Shown piece after piece: positions 24,342 through 31,985 of a DNA stretch of 36,352 nucleotides. Each line of letters opens with the position of its first letter. Within the stretch, counting starts at the first letter, position 1. The stretch comes from Mycolicibacterium austroafricanum. GTDB lineage: Bacteria; Actinomycetota; Actinomycetes; Mycobacteriales; Mycobacteriaceae. Below the pieces are notes generated by a model. The model made no database searches. It had not been told where the DNA came from and saw only the letters and a list, made by a program, of their open reading frames with translations. Position numbers and translations under genes: made by a program. The stretch spans positions 56,678-93,029 of the forward strand of contig NZ_CACSIP010000012.1 in assembly GCF_902705885.1 (NCBI RefSeq), in the 5' to 3' direction.

Positions 24342-25557
24342 TCCAGTTCACCTCCAACGACTTCAGACCGTAGATGAAGTGGAACGACCGGAACTGCACA
24401 TCCTCGAAATCCTCGGCGAGCGAGAGCGTGGGGAAGCGCTGCAGCAGCGCCGGGAAGGCGATCTGCATCTCCATCCGGGCCAGTGAAGCGCCCAGGCAGT
24501 GGTGCACACCGTGACCGAAAGCCAGGTGACCGAGCGCCCCGCGGCTGATGTCGAGGGTGTCGGGGTCGTCGATGAAGCGCCCGTCGCGGTTGGCCAGCGG
24601 CAGCGAGGCGAACACCAGCTGTCCGGCGGGGATCGACACCCCTGAGATCTGGACCTCGGTGGTGGTGATCCGTGGAATGGCGGAATGCAGGATCGACAGC
24701 CAGCGCAGCAGTTCCTCGACTGCGGGCGCCACCGCGGCCGGATCGTCGCGGACCGCTGCCAGCTGTGCAGGGTGACGCAGCAGGGCCAGGGTGCCCAGTC
24801 CGAGCATGTTCGACGTCGTCTCGTGGCCGGCGAGCAGCAGAAGGCTTGCGACGCCGATCAGTTCGTCGTCGGTGAGGTCGTCACCGTGCTCGCGGATCAG
24901 CATCCCGAGGATGTCGTCACCGGGGTGGGTTCTGGCCGTGTCGACCAACGAGCCCATGTAGTCCCTGCCCTGACGCTGCAGCTCGATGCGCTCGTCGACC
25001 GGAACGGACAGGTCGAGCTGGCGGGCGCTTCGCTGCTGGAAGTCGTCGCGGTCTGCGTAGGGCACGCCGAGTAGCTCGCAGATCACCAGCGACGGGATCG
25101 GCAGCGCGAAGTGTTCCACCAGATCGGCCGGCGGACCGGCAGCCGCCATGGCATCCAGTTGGCGGTCGACGATCTCGAGGATCCGCGGCTGCAGGCGCTT
25201 GATCCGCCGAATCGTGAACTCCGGGGTGAGCATCCGGCGCAGCCGCTGATGTTCGGGCGGATCGAGGCCCAGCAGGTTGCCCGCCCTGGCACGGGCCTGA
25301 TCCTCCTCGGAGACGGCCGGCGCCCCCGGCACGACGAAGCCGGGCGGGCGGGCGTTGGAGAAGCGTGCGTGATCCGACAGCACGGTCTTCACGTCCTCGT
25401 GGCGGGTGACGAGGTAGACCTGCATCCCGAACGCGTTGGTGACAGTCCGCACGCCCGTGGTGTCGCGGATATCGCGCAGTTCCGGCGTCGGATCGAAGGC
25501 CTCGCGGCGCATATGCAGTGGCGGCGGCTCGGCGTCGGCGGTGCGGGCCTGACTCAT
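24334..25557 (-). CDS. cytochrome P450, CYP105-like
   Basis: A 407-residue soluble class I P450. The I-helix LLLAGHETTSN is normal (Glu246, Thr247), ExxR is EELLR (282-285) and the heme loop FGHGVHHCLG has Cys354. The segment RRMLTPEFTIRRIKRLQPRI is typical of CYP105 and related actinobacterial P450s, which hydroxylate diverse xenobiotics and natural products. Electrons should come from the coupled [3Fe-4S] ferredoxin. ATG 25557 lies 6 nt after TAGCGT, whose TAG is also the stop codon of the upstream MMPL gene, so a leaderless internal promoter is likely besides read-through. The substrate is not predictable. Confidence 0.94.
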   Translation of the reverse strand: MSQARTADAEPPPLHMRREAFDPTPELRDIRDTTGVRTVTNAFGMQVYLVTRHEDVKTVLSDHARFSNARPPGFVVPGAPAVSEEDQARARAGNLLGLDPPEHQRLRRMLTPEFTIRRIKRLQPRILEIVDRQLDAMAAAGPPADLVEHFALPIPSLVICELLGVPYADRDDFQQRSARQLDLSVPVDERIELQRQGRDYMGSLVDTARTHPGDDILGMLIREHGDDLTDDELIGVASLLLLAGHETTSNMLGLGTLALLRHPAQLAAVRDDPAAVAPAVEELLRWLSILHSAIPRITTTEVQISGVSIPAGQLVFASLPLANRDGRFIDDPDTLDISRGALGHLAFGHGVHHCLGASLARMEMQIAFPALLQRFPTLSLAEDFEDVQFRSFHFIYGLKSLEVNWNE

Positions 25558-25563
25558 CTGTCG

Positions 25564-25569
25564 ACGCTA
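25564..25569 (-). promoter_or_regulatory. -10 box TAGCGT, internal leaderless promoter of the CYP105-like/ferredoxin pair
   Basis: On the minus strand TAGCGT is followed by CGACAG and ATG 25557. It overlaps the MMPL stop codon. There is no ribosome-binding site for the P450. Confidence 0.4.
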
Positions 25570-27651
25570 CCCGCTGGCCGCCCCGGCGCGGTGTCGGCCG
25601 ACGTGGCGGCCCTCGTCGGACTTGTCGCCCCCACCCTGGAGTGCGGGCCACCAGATCCGTGGCCCGATGAGGGTGAACAGCGCCGGGATGATCACGGTGC
25701 GCACCACGAACGTGTCCAGCAGGATGCCCAGCCCGACGATGATGCCGACCTGGGTGAGCACGATCAGCGGCAGCACGCCCAACACGCAGAACACCGCGGC
25801 CAGCACGATGCCCGCGCTGGTGATGACGACACCGGTGGCCGACACCGCCCTGACGATGCCGTCGCGGGTGCCGTGCTCGGGGGTCTCCTCCCGCGCGCGG
25901 GTCACCAGGAAGATCGTGTAATCCACGCCGAGCGCCACCAGGAACAGGAACGCGAACAGCGGTGCGGTGTTGTCCAGCGCCGGGAACCCGAACACGTGCA
26001 CACTGGCCCAGCCGCCGAGTCCCAGCGCGGCCAACGCGCTCAACACCGTGACCGCGACCAGGACCAGCGGCGCCAGCGCCGAGCGCAGCAACACGTACAG
26101 CACGAGCAGGACAACGGTGAGAATGGCGGGTATGACCACGGCGCGGTCGCGTCCCGCCGCTGCGGCAGCGTCGCGCGCCTTGGCGTCGGATCCGCCGACG
26201 ACTGCGTCGGCGTCCACCTGCTGAACCGAATCCCGCAGTGCCTCAATCGTGTCGAAGGCCTCGTCGGAGGCCGGTTCGGCGTCGAGAACCACCGACCACT
26301 GGCTCAACCCGGCGCCGGGTGCGGTCCCCGCCGGCCGGACCGATACGACGCCGGGTGTGCCGTCGATGGCGCGTTGCACGTCCGGGGCGCGGTCAGTCGG
26401 TGCGATGACGACGGCAGGGTCGGTGAGGCCGCTCGGGAAGTGCGCCGCCAGCGTGTCGTAACCGCTGACCGATTCGGCCTGCACGCGGAACTGTTCGGTC
26501 TGGGACAGGCCGATCGGGGTGCTGAGCAGCCCGGTGCACAGCAACGCCAGGGCGCCGATCGAGACCGCCGCCACCCGGGCGGGCCGCCGCGCGACCGCCG
26601 AGGCCACCCGGTGCCAGACGCCGCTATCCGTGAGGGCCCTGGCCCCTACCTGGGGGATGAACGGCCAGAACAGTCTGCGGCCGAACAGACCCAGCAGCGG
26701 AGGCAGCACCAGCAGCACGAACACCGCCGCGACCACCAGACCCGACGCGGCCTGCACCCCGAGGCTGCGGGTGCTCGGCGACTCGGCGAACACCAGGGTC
26801 AGCAGGGCCAGCACCACGGTCGCGTTGCTGGCGAGGATGGCGGGTCCGGCGCGCCGCACGGCTGTCTGCAGGGCGTCCTGATGGGCGTCGTTGCGGCCCA
26901 GTTCTTCTCGGTACCGCGAGATCAGCAGCAGCGCGTAGTTGGTGCCCGCGCCGAACACCAGAACGCTGGTGATCCCCGACGTCGACCCGTCCGGTGTCAT
27001 CCCCATCGCCTCGGCGACCGCGGCGCCGACGACGGCGGCGACCCGGTCGGCGAACCCGATGACCAACAGCGGCACCAGCCACAGCACCGGCGAGCGGTAG
27101 GTGATGATCAGTAGCAGCGCCACCACCGTCGCGGTGACGATCAGCAGCGTGACGTTCGCGCCGGAGAAAGAGTCGGCGATGTCCGCGCCGAACGCCGGAC
27201 CCCCGGTGACCTCGGCACGCAGGTCGCCGGGCAACTCCTCAGAAGCCGCGGTGCGCAGTTCGGTGACCGTGTCGCTGAGCGCGAACCCGGACAGGTCCGC
27301 CTGCAGCGGAACCGTCGCCACCGCCGCCCGGCGGTCGTCGGAGACCTGCACGGGCGGGCCGGCGTCACCGGCGTCGGCGGCGGCGAGCATCCGCTGGCGC
27401 GACAGATCGGCGGCATCGATATCGGCGGGGGTCAGCGCGGCGCCGTCGTCGCGGCTGATCACCAGGATCACCGGGGCCCGGTCGCCGCCGGGGAACTCGG
27501 CGCGCAGGGCGTCGGCACGCGCCGACTCCGCGCCCGGTGGTACCGCCACCGGTGACTGTTCGGCGGAGTCACCGCCGCTCAACAGCCCCATCAGCGCCAC
27601 CGACACGGCGATGACGACGAGTGCGAGTGCCCAGGACAGCCGACGAGCCAT
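25567..27651 (-). CDS. MMPL/RND family transporter
   Basis: A 694-residue RND-type exporter of the MMPL family (ActII-3/YdgH-like), with two repeats each made of a TM helix, an extracytoplasmic domain and a TM bundle. The proton-relay pair is intact in TM10 (GVDYTIFLVTRAREE, Asp577-Tyr578), but the TM4 counterpart reads GAGTNYALLLISRYREEL with Asn238 instead of Asp. It lacks the long cytosolic C-terminal domain of lipid-exporting MmpL3/MmpL11. ATG 27651 has no strong ribosome site. It lies 9 nt upstream of the P450 gene and divergent from marR, so it may export a P450 substrate or product, or a drug. That link is inference. Confidence 0.9.
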   Translation of the reverse strand: MARRLSWALALVVIAVSVALMGLLSGGDSAEQSPVAVPPGAESARADALRAEFPGGDRAPVILVISRDDGAALTPADIDAADLSRQRMLAAADAGDAGPPVQVSDDRRAAVATVPLQADLSGFALSDTVTELRTAASEELPGDLRAEVTGGPAFGADIADSFSGANVTLLIVTATVVALLLIITYRSPVLWLVPLLVIGFADRVAAVVGAAVAEAMGMTPDGSTSGITSVLVFGAGTNYALLLISRYREELGRNDAHQDALQTAVRRAGPAILASNATVVLALLTLVFAESPSTRSLGVQAASGLVVAAVFVLLVLPPLLGLFGRRLFWPFIPQVGARALTDSGVWHRVASAVARRPARVAAVSIGALALLCTGLLSTPIGLSQTEQFRVQAESVSGYDTLAAHFPSGLTDPAVVIAPTDRAPDVQRAIDGTPGVVSVRPAGTAPGAGLSQWSVVLDAEPASDEAFDTIEALRDSVQQVDADAVVGGSDAKARDAAAAAGRDRAVVIPAILTVVLLVLYVLLRSALAPLVLVAVTVLSALAALGLGGWASVHVFGFPALDNTAPLFAFLFLVALGVDYTIFLVTRAREETPEHGTRDGIVRAVSATGVVITSAGIVLAAVFCVLGVLPLIVLTQVGIIVGLGILLDTFVVRTVIIPALFTLIGPRIWWPALQGGGDKSDEGRHVGRHRAGAASG

Positions 27652-27669
27652 GGAACCGAATATTTCAGA

Positions 27670-27682
27670 TAATTAACAATTA
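27670..27682. promoter_or_regulatory. AT-rich dyad, candidate MarR operator
   Basis: TAATT and AATTA are perfect arms around AAC in the 62-bp gap between mmpL and marR. It reaches the expected -35 region of the marR promoter. MarR dimers commonly bind such short AT-rich dyads; in a GC-rich genome the AT island stands out. Confidence 0.45.
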
Positions 27683-27701
27683 AGCAATCGAAGATTCTGA
27701 C

Positions 27702-27707
27702 TAAGCT
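27702..27707 (+). promoter_or_regulatory. -10 box TAAGCT, leaderless marR-purT promoter
   Basis: TAAGCT is followed by GGATCC and the GTG at 27714. The 6-nt gap and absence of a ribosome site indicate a leaderless mRNA heading the marR-purT-metZ run. Confidence 0.5.
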
Positions 27708-27713
27708 GGATCC

Positions 27714-28244
27714 GTGCAAGATGTGGATCGCGAGGGGCTGGAGGCGCAGATCGCCGCCGATGTGCGTGCGCTGACCGCCGAATCCGACCAGATCGGGCAC
27801 AACTTCGCCGGCCGGCACGCGATGACGGCCAACGACTTCCGCGCGCTGCTGCATGTGATCGTCGCCGAGACGGCCGGAGAACCGTTGACGGCCGGTGAGC
27901 TCAGGAAGCGGATGGGTGTGTCGGGTGCCGCGATCACCTATCTCGTCGAACGGATGATCACCTCCGGCCACCTGCTGCGGGATTCCGACCCCACGGATCG
28001 CCGGAAGGTGATGCTGCGGGTCGCCGACCAGGGCATGGAGGTCGCGCGCGAGTTCTTCGCCCCGCTGGCCGACCACACCCGGCGCGCCCTGGCCGACGTC
28101 CCCGACGGTGACCTCGCCGCCGCGCACCGCGTGTTCGGCGCGCTCGTCGAGGCGATGGGCGCGTTCCGTGGGCAACTCGACAACCCCGTTGCGCATGGCG
28201 TGACTCATCCGGCCGAAGGTTCTGGCAGGGTGGTTGGTCGATGA
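27714..28244 (+). CDS. MarR-family transcriptional regulator
   Basis: A 176-residue winged-helix regulator. The recognition helix region is LTAGELRKRMGVSGAAITYLVERM, and the wing carries the hallmark DSDPTDRRKVMLRV. Flanking helices form the dimer interface. GTG 27714 follows TAAGCT by 6 nt. The stop overlaps the purT start (ATGA), so a repressor of probable drug- or lipid-responsive type is coupled to a purine gene, while the divergent neighbour is an MMPL transporter. The most likely target is the shared 62-bp promoter gap. The C-terminal 15 residues look disordered. Confidence 0.92.
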   Translation: MQDVDREGLEAQIAADVRALTAESDQIGHNFAGRHAMTANDFRALLHVIVAETAGEPLTAGELRKRMGVSGAAITYLVERMITSGHLLRDSDPTDRRKVMLRVADQGMEVAREFFAPLADHTRRALADVPDGDLAAAHRVFGALVEAMGAFRGQLDNPVAHGVTHPAEGSGRVVGR

Positions 28245-29479
28245 ATGACACGACGGACGGCGACTCGGTGAGCGCGCAGACGGCTTCGCCCGCACCCGGT
28301 TCGGCATCGGTGATGCTGCTCGGTGCCGGCGAGCGCAGTCGCGAGCTGACATTGGCATTCCAGCGTCTCGGTGCCGAGGTGATCGCCGTGGACCGCTACG
28401 CCGACGCGCCCGCCCACACGGTGGCCGACCGGACCGCCGTGGTGCGGATGACCGACGCCGAGGAGCTCACGGCACTGATCGACGAGGAGAAGCCGGGCTA
28501 CGTCGTGGTCGACGCCAGTGCGGTCGCGACGGACGCGCTGTTCGCCCTCGCCGAGCGGGGCGACGTCGAAGTGTTCCCGACCCCGCGCAGCACCCGGTTG
28601 TCTCTCGACGGTGAAGGTCTGCGGCGGCTCGCGGCCGACGAACTGGGCCTGCCCACCGCCCCTTTCTGGTTCGCCGGCTCTGTCGAGGAACTCACCGCCG
28701 TCGCGCAGCACGCCGGCTTCCCCTTGGTGGTCAAGCCGGTCGCCGCCGCTCCGGGCGAGGGGGAGTCAGTGCTGCTGCGGCCCGAGGACGTCGAGCCCGC
28801 ATGGCGCCGAGCCGTGGCCGGCGGCCGCTTGAGCCTGCAGCGCGTCATGGCCGAGACGGTGGTCGATGTCGACTTCGAGGTCACATTGCTCACGGTGCGC
28901 ACCACTGGCCCCGCCGGGCCGGTGGTGCACTTCTGCGAGCCGATCGGCCACCACCAGCCTGGTGACGGGCACACCCTCGAAGCGTGGCAGCCGCAGCAGC
29001 TTTCGCTGGCTGCCCTGGACGCCGCGAAGTCGATCGCCGCCCGGATCGTGAACTCGCTGGGGGGCCGCGGCGTGTTCAGCGTGGAGTTGTTGGTACGCGG
29101 GGACGAGGTCTACTTCTCCAACGTCCGGCCCCGGCCGGACGACAGCGGGCTGGTGACGTTGCGCTCCCAGCGGCTCTCCGAGTTCGAGTTGCACGCCCGC
29201 GCCATCCTCGGTCTGCCCGTCGACACGATCATGATCTCGCCCGGCGCGATCCAGATGGAGTATGCATCCAGCGAGGCGCAACGCCCCGAGGACGCCGCAC
29301 AGTTGCGTTCTGTGCTGGCGGACGCGTTGGCCGTGGCCGAGAGTGACGTGCGGCTGTTCGGTCACGCCGACGAGACGGTCCGCCGCTGGCTCTGGCTGTC
29401 CACCGCCACCGCTCCGGACCCGATCGTGGCCCGCGACCGGGCGCGCCGGGTGGCGGCGGCACTGGGCAGGCTGCGGTGA
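28241..29479 (+). CDS. purT: PurT-like ATP-grasp protein (formate-dependent GAR transformylase family)
   Basis: A 412-residue ATP-grasp protein aligning along its length with PurT, which makes formyl-GAR from formate, ATP and GAR in purine synthesis. Conserved blocks are EVIAVDRYADAPA (47-59), EGLRRLAADELGLPT (125-139), FEVTLLTVRT, WQPQQLS and SLGGRGVFSVELLV. Several positions differ from E. coli PurT as I recall it: the flexible ATP loop KPVMSSSGKGQ reads KPVAAAPGEGE (165-175), GSGELGKE reads GAGERSRE, and the PEIEAIATD loop reads VDASAVATD. It sits in the Rv0389 position before the rhodanese and metZ genes, so purT is the natural symbol, but catalytic identity is less certain. Coupled to marR by ATGA. 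Confidence 0.87.
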   Translation: MNDTTDGDSVSAQTASPAPGSASVMLLGAGERSRELTLAFQRLGAEVIAVDRYADAPAHTVADRTAVVRMTDAEELTALIDEEKPGYVVVDASAVATDALFALAERGDVEVFPTPRSTRLSLDGEGLRRLAADELGLPTAPFWFAGSVEELTAVAQHAGFPLVVKPVAAAPGEGESVLLRPEDVEPAWRRAVAGGRLSLQRVMAETVVDVDFEVTLLTVRTTGPAGPVVHFCEPIGHHQPGDGHTLEAWQPQQLSLAALDAAKSIAARIVNSLGGRGVFSVELLVRGDEVYFSNVRPRPDDSGLVTLRSQRLSEFELHARAILGLPVDTIMISPGAIQMEYASSEAQRPEDAAQLRSVLADALAVAESDVRLFGHADETVRRWLWLSTATAPDPIVARDRARRVAAALGRLR

Positions 29480-29483
29480 CGGA

Positions 29484-29930
29484 GTGACCGAACCGTCGGA
29501 CTCGTCGTCGGAGGGCGGCACCGCCGGCCCGTTCCTCGGAGCGTTGGTGATCATCGTCGCCGTGGTGATCGCGGTGTGGCTGTTCAACGTGTTCTCCGGC
29601 GACGACCTCACCGACGAGCAGCAGATCGGCTTTGCCGTGGTCGCGCAGAACGATGCGTTGCAGCGGCAGGACTATGCCGACTTCCGTGCCTACACCTGCG
29701 CTCAGGAGCAGGGAACGGAAGCGGAAGTGATGGACGAACAACGGGATTCGGCCGGCAAGCGAGGCGAGCGCTTCGTCGAAGGGACCGGCGGCGTGGTGAT
29801 CGACGGTGACCGGGCCACCGCCGACATCACCTACTACTTCGACAACGACCCCGACGCCAAGGAGACGGTCGAGATCGCCTTCGTGCGCCAGGACGGGCTG
29901 TGGAAGGTCTGTTCGACCGGTCCCGGTTAG
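29484..29930 (+). CDS. single-pass membrane protein with NTF2-like extracytoplasmic domain
   Basis: A 148-residue protein with a short Ser/acidic N-terminus, one TM helix (about 17-38, LGALVIIVAVVIAVWLF) and an extracytoplasmic domain of the DUF4878/NTF2-like type ending VRQDGLWKVCSTGPG. The design and the final W-K-[IV]-C match the Rv0361-like protein at 12204-13007, suggesting paralogs. Function unknown. GTG 29484 begins 4 nt after the purT stop; GGTGACGGA upstream gives a weak ribosome site. Confidence 0.82.
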   Translation: MTEPSDSSSEGGTAGPFLGALVIIVAVVIAVWLFNVFSGDDLTDEQQIGFAVVAQNDALQRQDYADFRAYTCAQEQGTEAEVMDEQRDSAGKRGERFVEGTGGVVIDGDRATADITYYFDNDPDAKETVEIAFVRQDGLWKVCSTGPG

Positions 29931-29949
29931 CTGTGGGACACTCACGACC

Positions 29950-30363
29950 GTGAGTTACGCGGGAGACATCACGCCTGACGAGGCCTGGAAGCTGCTGAGC
30001 GAGAACCCCGAAACAGTCCTGGTCGACTGTCGGACGGAGGCCGAGTGGCGCTTCGTCGGCGTGGCCGACCTCTCCAGCCTCGATCGTGATGTCGTCTACG
30101 TCGAGTGGAATCGCACCGACGGCACCCACAACGACGCGTTCGTCGACGACCTGCTGGGCGCGGGCGTCACCCCGGGGGACCGCCCGGTGGTCTTCCTGTG
30201 CCGCTCGGGCAACCGCTCCATCCCCGCCGCCGAGGCGGCGACGGCGGCCGGGATCGGCCCGTCCTACAACATGCTGGACGGCTTCGAGGGCAACCTCGAC
30301 GAGCAGAAACATCGCGGCGGCACGGGCTGGCGCGCTCTCGGGCTGCCCTGGAGACAGTCGTGA
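29950..30363 (+). CDS. rhodanese-like sulfurtransferase (Rv0390-like)
   Basis: A single rhodanese domain of 137 residues. The active-site loop LCRSGNRS carries the persulfide cysteine Cys84 in a CxxGNR pattern; the N-terminal DEAWKLLSENPETVLVDCRTEAEW is the usual first substructure. It probably carries sulfane sulfur. Coupling to metZ (GTGA overlap, 4 nt) suggests it supplies or handles sulfur near homocysteine synthesis, as in the Rv0390-Rv0391 pair; this is inference. GTG 29950 is chosen because the longer frame is shadow sequence of the upstream gene; GACACT lies 7 nt upstream. Confidence 0.92.
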   Translation: MSYAGDITPDEAWKLLSENPETVLVDCRTEAEWRFVGVADLSSLDRDVVYVEWNRTDGTHNDAFVDDLLGAGVTPGDRPVVFLCRSGNRSIPAAEAATAAGIGPSYNMLDGFEGNLDEQKHRGGTGWRALGLPWRQS

Positions 30364-31580
30364 GCGACGACCCTTCCGTGCCCTCGGTTCGGGTGCCGAC
30401 CCCGCTGCCCGACGGCGTCAGCCAGGCCACCATCGGCGTCCGCGGTGGGCTGCTGAGGTCGGGCTTCGAGGAAACCTCCGAGGCGATGTATCTGACGTCG
30501 GGGTATGTCTACAAGACGGCCGCCGATGCGGAGAAGGCGTTCACCGGGGAGATCGACCGCTACGTCTACTCGCGCTACGGCAACCCGACGATCTCGATGT
30601 TCGAGGAACGGTTGCGGCTGATCGAAGGTGCGCCCGCCTGTTTCGCGACGTCGTCCGGGATGTCGGCGGTGTTCACATCACTGGGCGCGTTGTTGGGTGC
30701 CGGTGACCGGTTGGTCGCCGCGCGCAGCCTGTTCGGGTCGTGCTTCGTAGTCTGCAACGAGATCCTCCCGCGCTGGGGGGTGGAGACGGTGCTGGTCGAC
30801 GGTGACGACCTGTCCCAGTGGGAAGAGGCACTCTCGGTCCCCACCCAGGCGGTCTTCTTCGAGACGCCGTCGAACCCGATGCAGCAGCTGGTCGACATCG
30901 CCGCGGTGTGCGAGATGGCACACGCCGCCGGTGCAAAAGTGGTGCTGGACAATGTCTTTGCCACCCCGATCCTGCAACAGGGCTTTCCGCTCGGCGTCGA
31001 CGTCGTCGTCTACTCCGGCACCAAGCACATCGACGGCCAGGGCCGGGTGCTGGGCGGGGCCATCTTGGGCAGCAAGGAGTACATCGACGAGCCGGTGCAG
31101 AAGCTGATGCGCCACACCGGCCCGGCGCTGAGCCCGTTCAACGCGTGGACGTTGCTGAAGGGTCTGGAGACGCTGGCCTTGCGGGTGCAGCACCAGAATT
31201 CGTCGGCGCACCGGATCGCCGAATTCCTCGAGGCCCACCCGTCGGTGAGCTGGGTGAAGTATCCGTTCCTGGAGTCGCATCCGCAGTACGACCTGGCCAA
31301 GCGTCAGATGACCGGCGGCGGCACGGTGGTGACGTTCGAGCTCGAGGGCGCCAGCAAGGCACGTGCCTTCGAGGTGCTGGACAAGTTGCAGGTCATCGAC
31401 ATCTCCAACAACCTGGGCGACTCCAAATCGCTGATTACCCATCCGGCCACCACAACCCACCGGGCGATGGGTCCGGAGGGACGTTCCGCGATCGGGCTCG
31501 GCGACGGCGTGGTGCGGGTCTCGGTCGGGTTGGAAGGGACCGAGGATCTGATGGCCGACCTGGACCGGGCGCTGAGCTGA
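30360..31580 (+). CDS. metZ: O-succinylhomoserine sulfhydrylase
   Basis: A 406-residue PLP enzyme of the Cys/Met metabolism family (Rv0391-like) making homocysteine from an O-acylhomoserine and sulfide. The PLP lysine is Lys222 in YSGTKHIDGQGRVLGG; the cofactor-binding Tyr/Arg are in YVYSRYGNPT, and SSGMSAVF, FFETPSNP and SLITHPATTTH are family blocks. GTG 30360 overlaps the rhodanese stop by 4 nt. MetZ uses sulfide directly, bypassing transsulfuration through cystathionine. No S-box or other riboswitch is present ahead of it; it depends on the upstream operon promoter. Confidence 0.96.
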   Translation: MSDDPSVPSVRVPTPLPDGVSQATIGVRGGLLRSGFEETSEAMYLTSGYVYKTAADAEKAFTGEIDRYVYSRYGNPTISMFEERLRLIEGAPACFATSSGMSAVFTSLGALLGAGDRLVAARSLFGSCFVVCNEILPRWGVETVLVDGDDLSQWEEALSVPTQAVFFETPSNPMQQLVDIAAVCEMAHAAGAKVVLDNVFATPILQQGFPLGVDVVVYSGTKHIDGQGRVLGGAILGSKEYIDEPVQKLMRHTGPALSPFNAWTLLKGLETLALRVQHQNSSAHRIAEFLEAHPSVSWVKYPFLESHPQYDLAKRQMTGGGTVVTFELEGASKARAFEVLDKLQVIDISNNLGDSKSLITHPATTTHRAMGPEGRSAIGLGDGVVRVSVGLEGTEDLMADLDRALS

Positions 31581-31985
31581 GTGTCCCGAAAGTCCGACGC
31601 GAAGAAGGCGCGACGCCGGAAGCGCCAGGCGGCCCGCGCCCTGGCATTCTCACCCGACGATGTGCAGGAACGCGTCGCCGAAGTGGTCGCCGATCTCGAG
31701 GGCTTCGATGCGCAGCTCACCGAGCGCGGTTGGGTCTTCAGCGAGGACACCGACGACGACACGGGGGTGCTCTGGTTCTGGCCCCCGTCGTACGCCGAGG
31801 TGGCCGATCCCGACATGGCCACTGCGACGGTCGTCGCGCTCATCGAAGCCGAGGGCGGCGACATCGCCCATGTGGTGTTCGTGGGGGCCGACGAGGACTA
31901 CCAGTTCGGGCTCGACGAAATCTTCGAGCACATCGAGGTCATCGAGTCCTACCGGGCCGGCGAGCCGCTTCCGGTGTTCGACTGA
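31581..31985 (+). CDS. small conserved-looking protein of unknown function
   Basis: A 134-residue protein starting with GTG directly after the metZ stop. The first 20 residues are strongly basic (RKSDAKKARRRKRQAARA) and could bind nucleic acid; the remainder is acidic with an alpha/beta pattern (DVQERVAEVVADLEGFDAQL, TATVVALIEAEGGDIAHVVFVG). No Cys and no TM helix. I do not recognise the family. It ends the marR-purT-metZ run and overlaps the convergent SDR gene by 37 nt. Confidence 0.78.
   Translation: MSRKSDAKKARRRKRQAARALAFSPDDVQERVAEVVADLEGFDAQLTERGWVFSEDTDDDTGVLWFWPPSYAEVADPDMATATVVALIEAEGGDIAHVVFVGADEDYQFGLDEIFEHIEVIESYRAGEPLPVFD

Noticed and set aside
25111..27114. 667-codon plus-strand open frame opposite the P450 and MMPL genes
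   Set aside because: His/Gln/Arg-rich composition typical of an antisense shadow in high-GC DNA; both underlying minus-strand genes are well supported.
28201..31985. Possible S-box or purine riboswitch before purT or metZ
   Set aside because: Genes are joined by overlaps or gaps of at most 19 nt, leaving no room for a riboswitch, and the marR mRNA appears leaderless.
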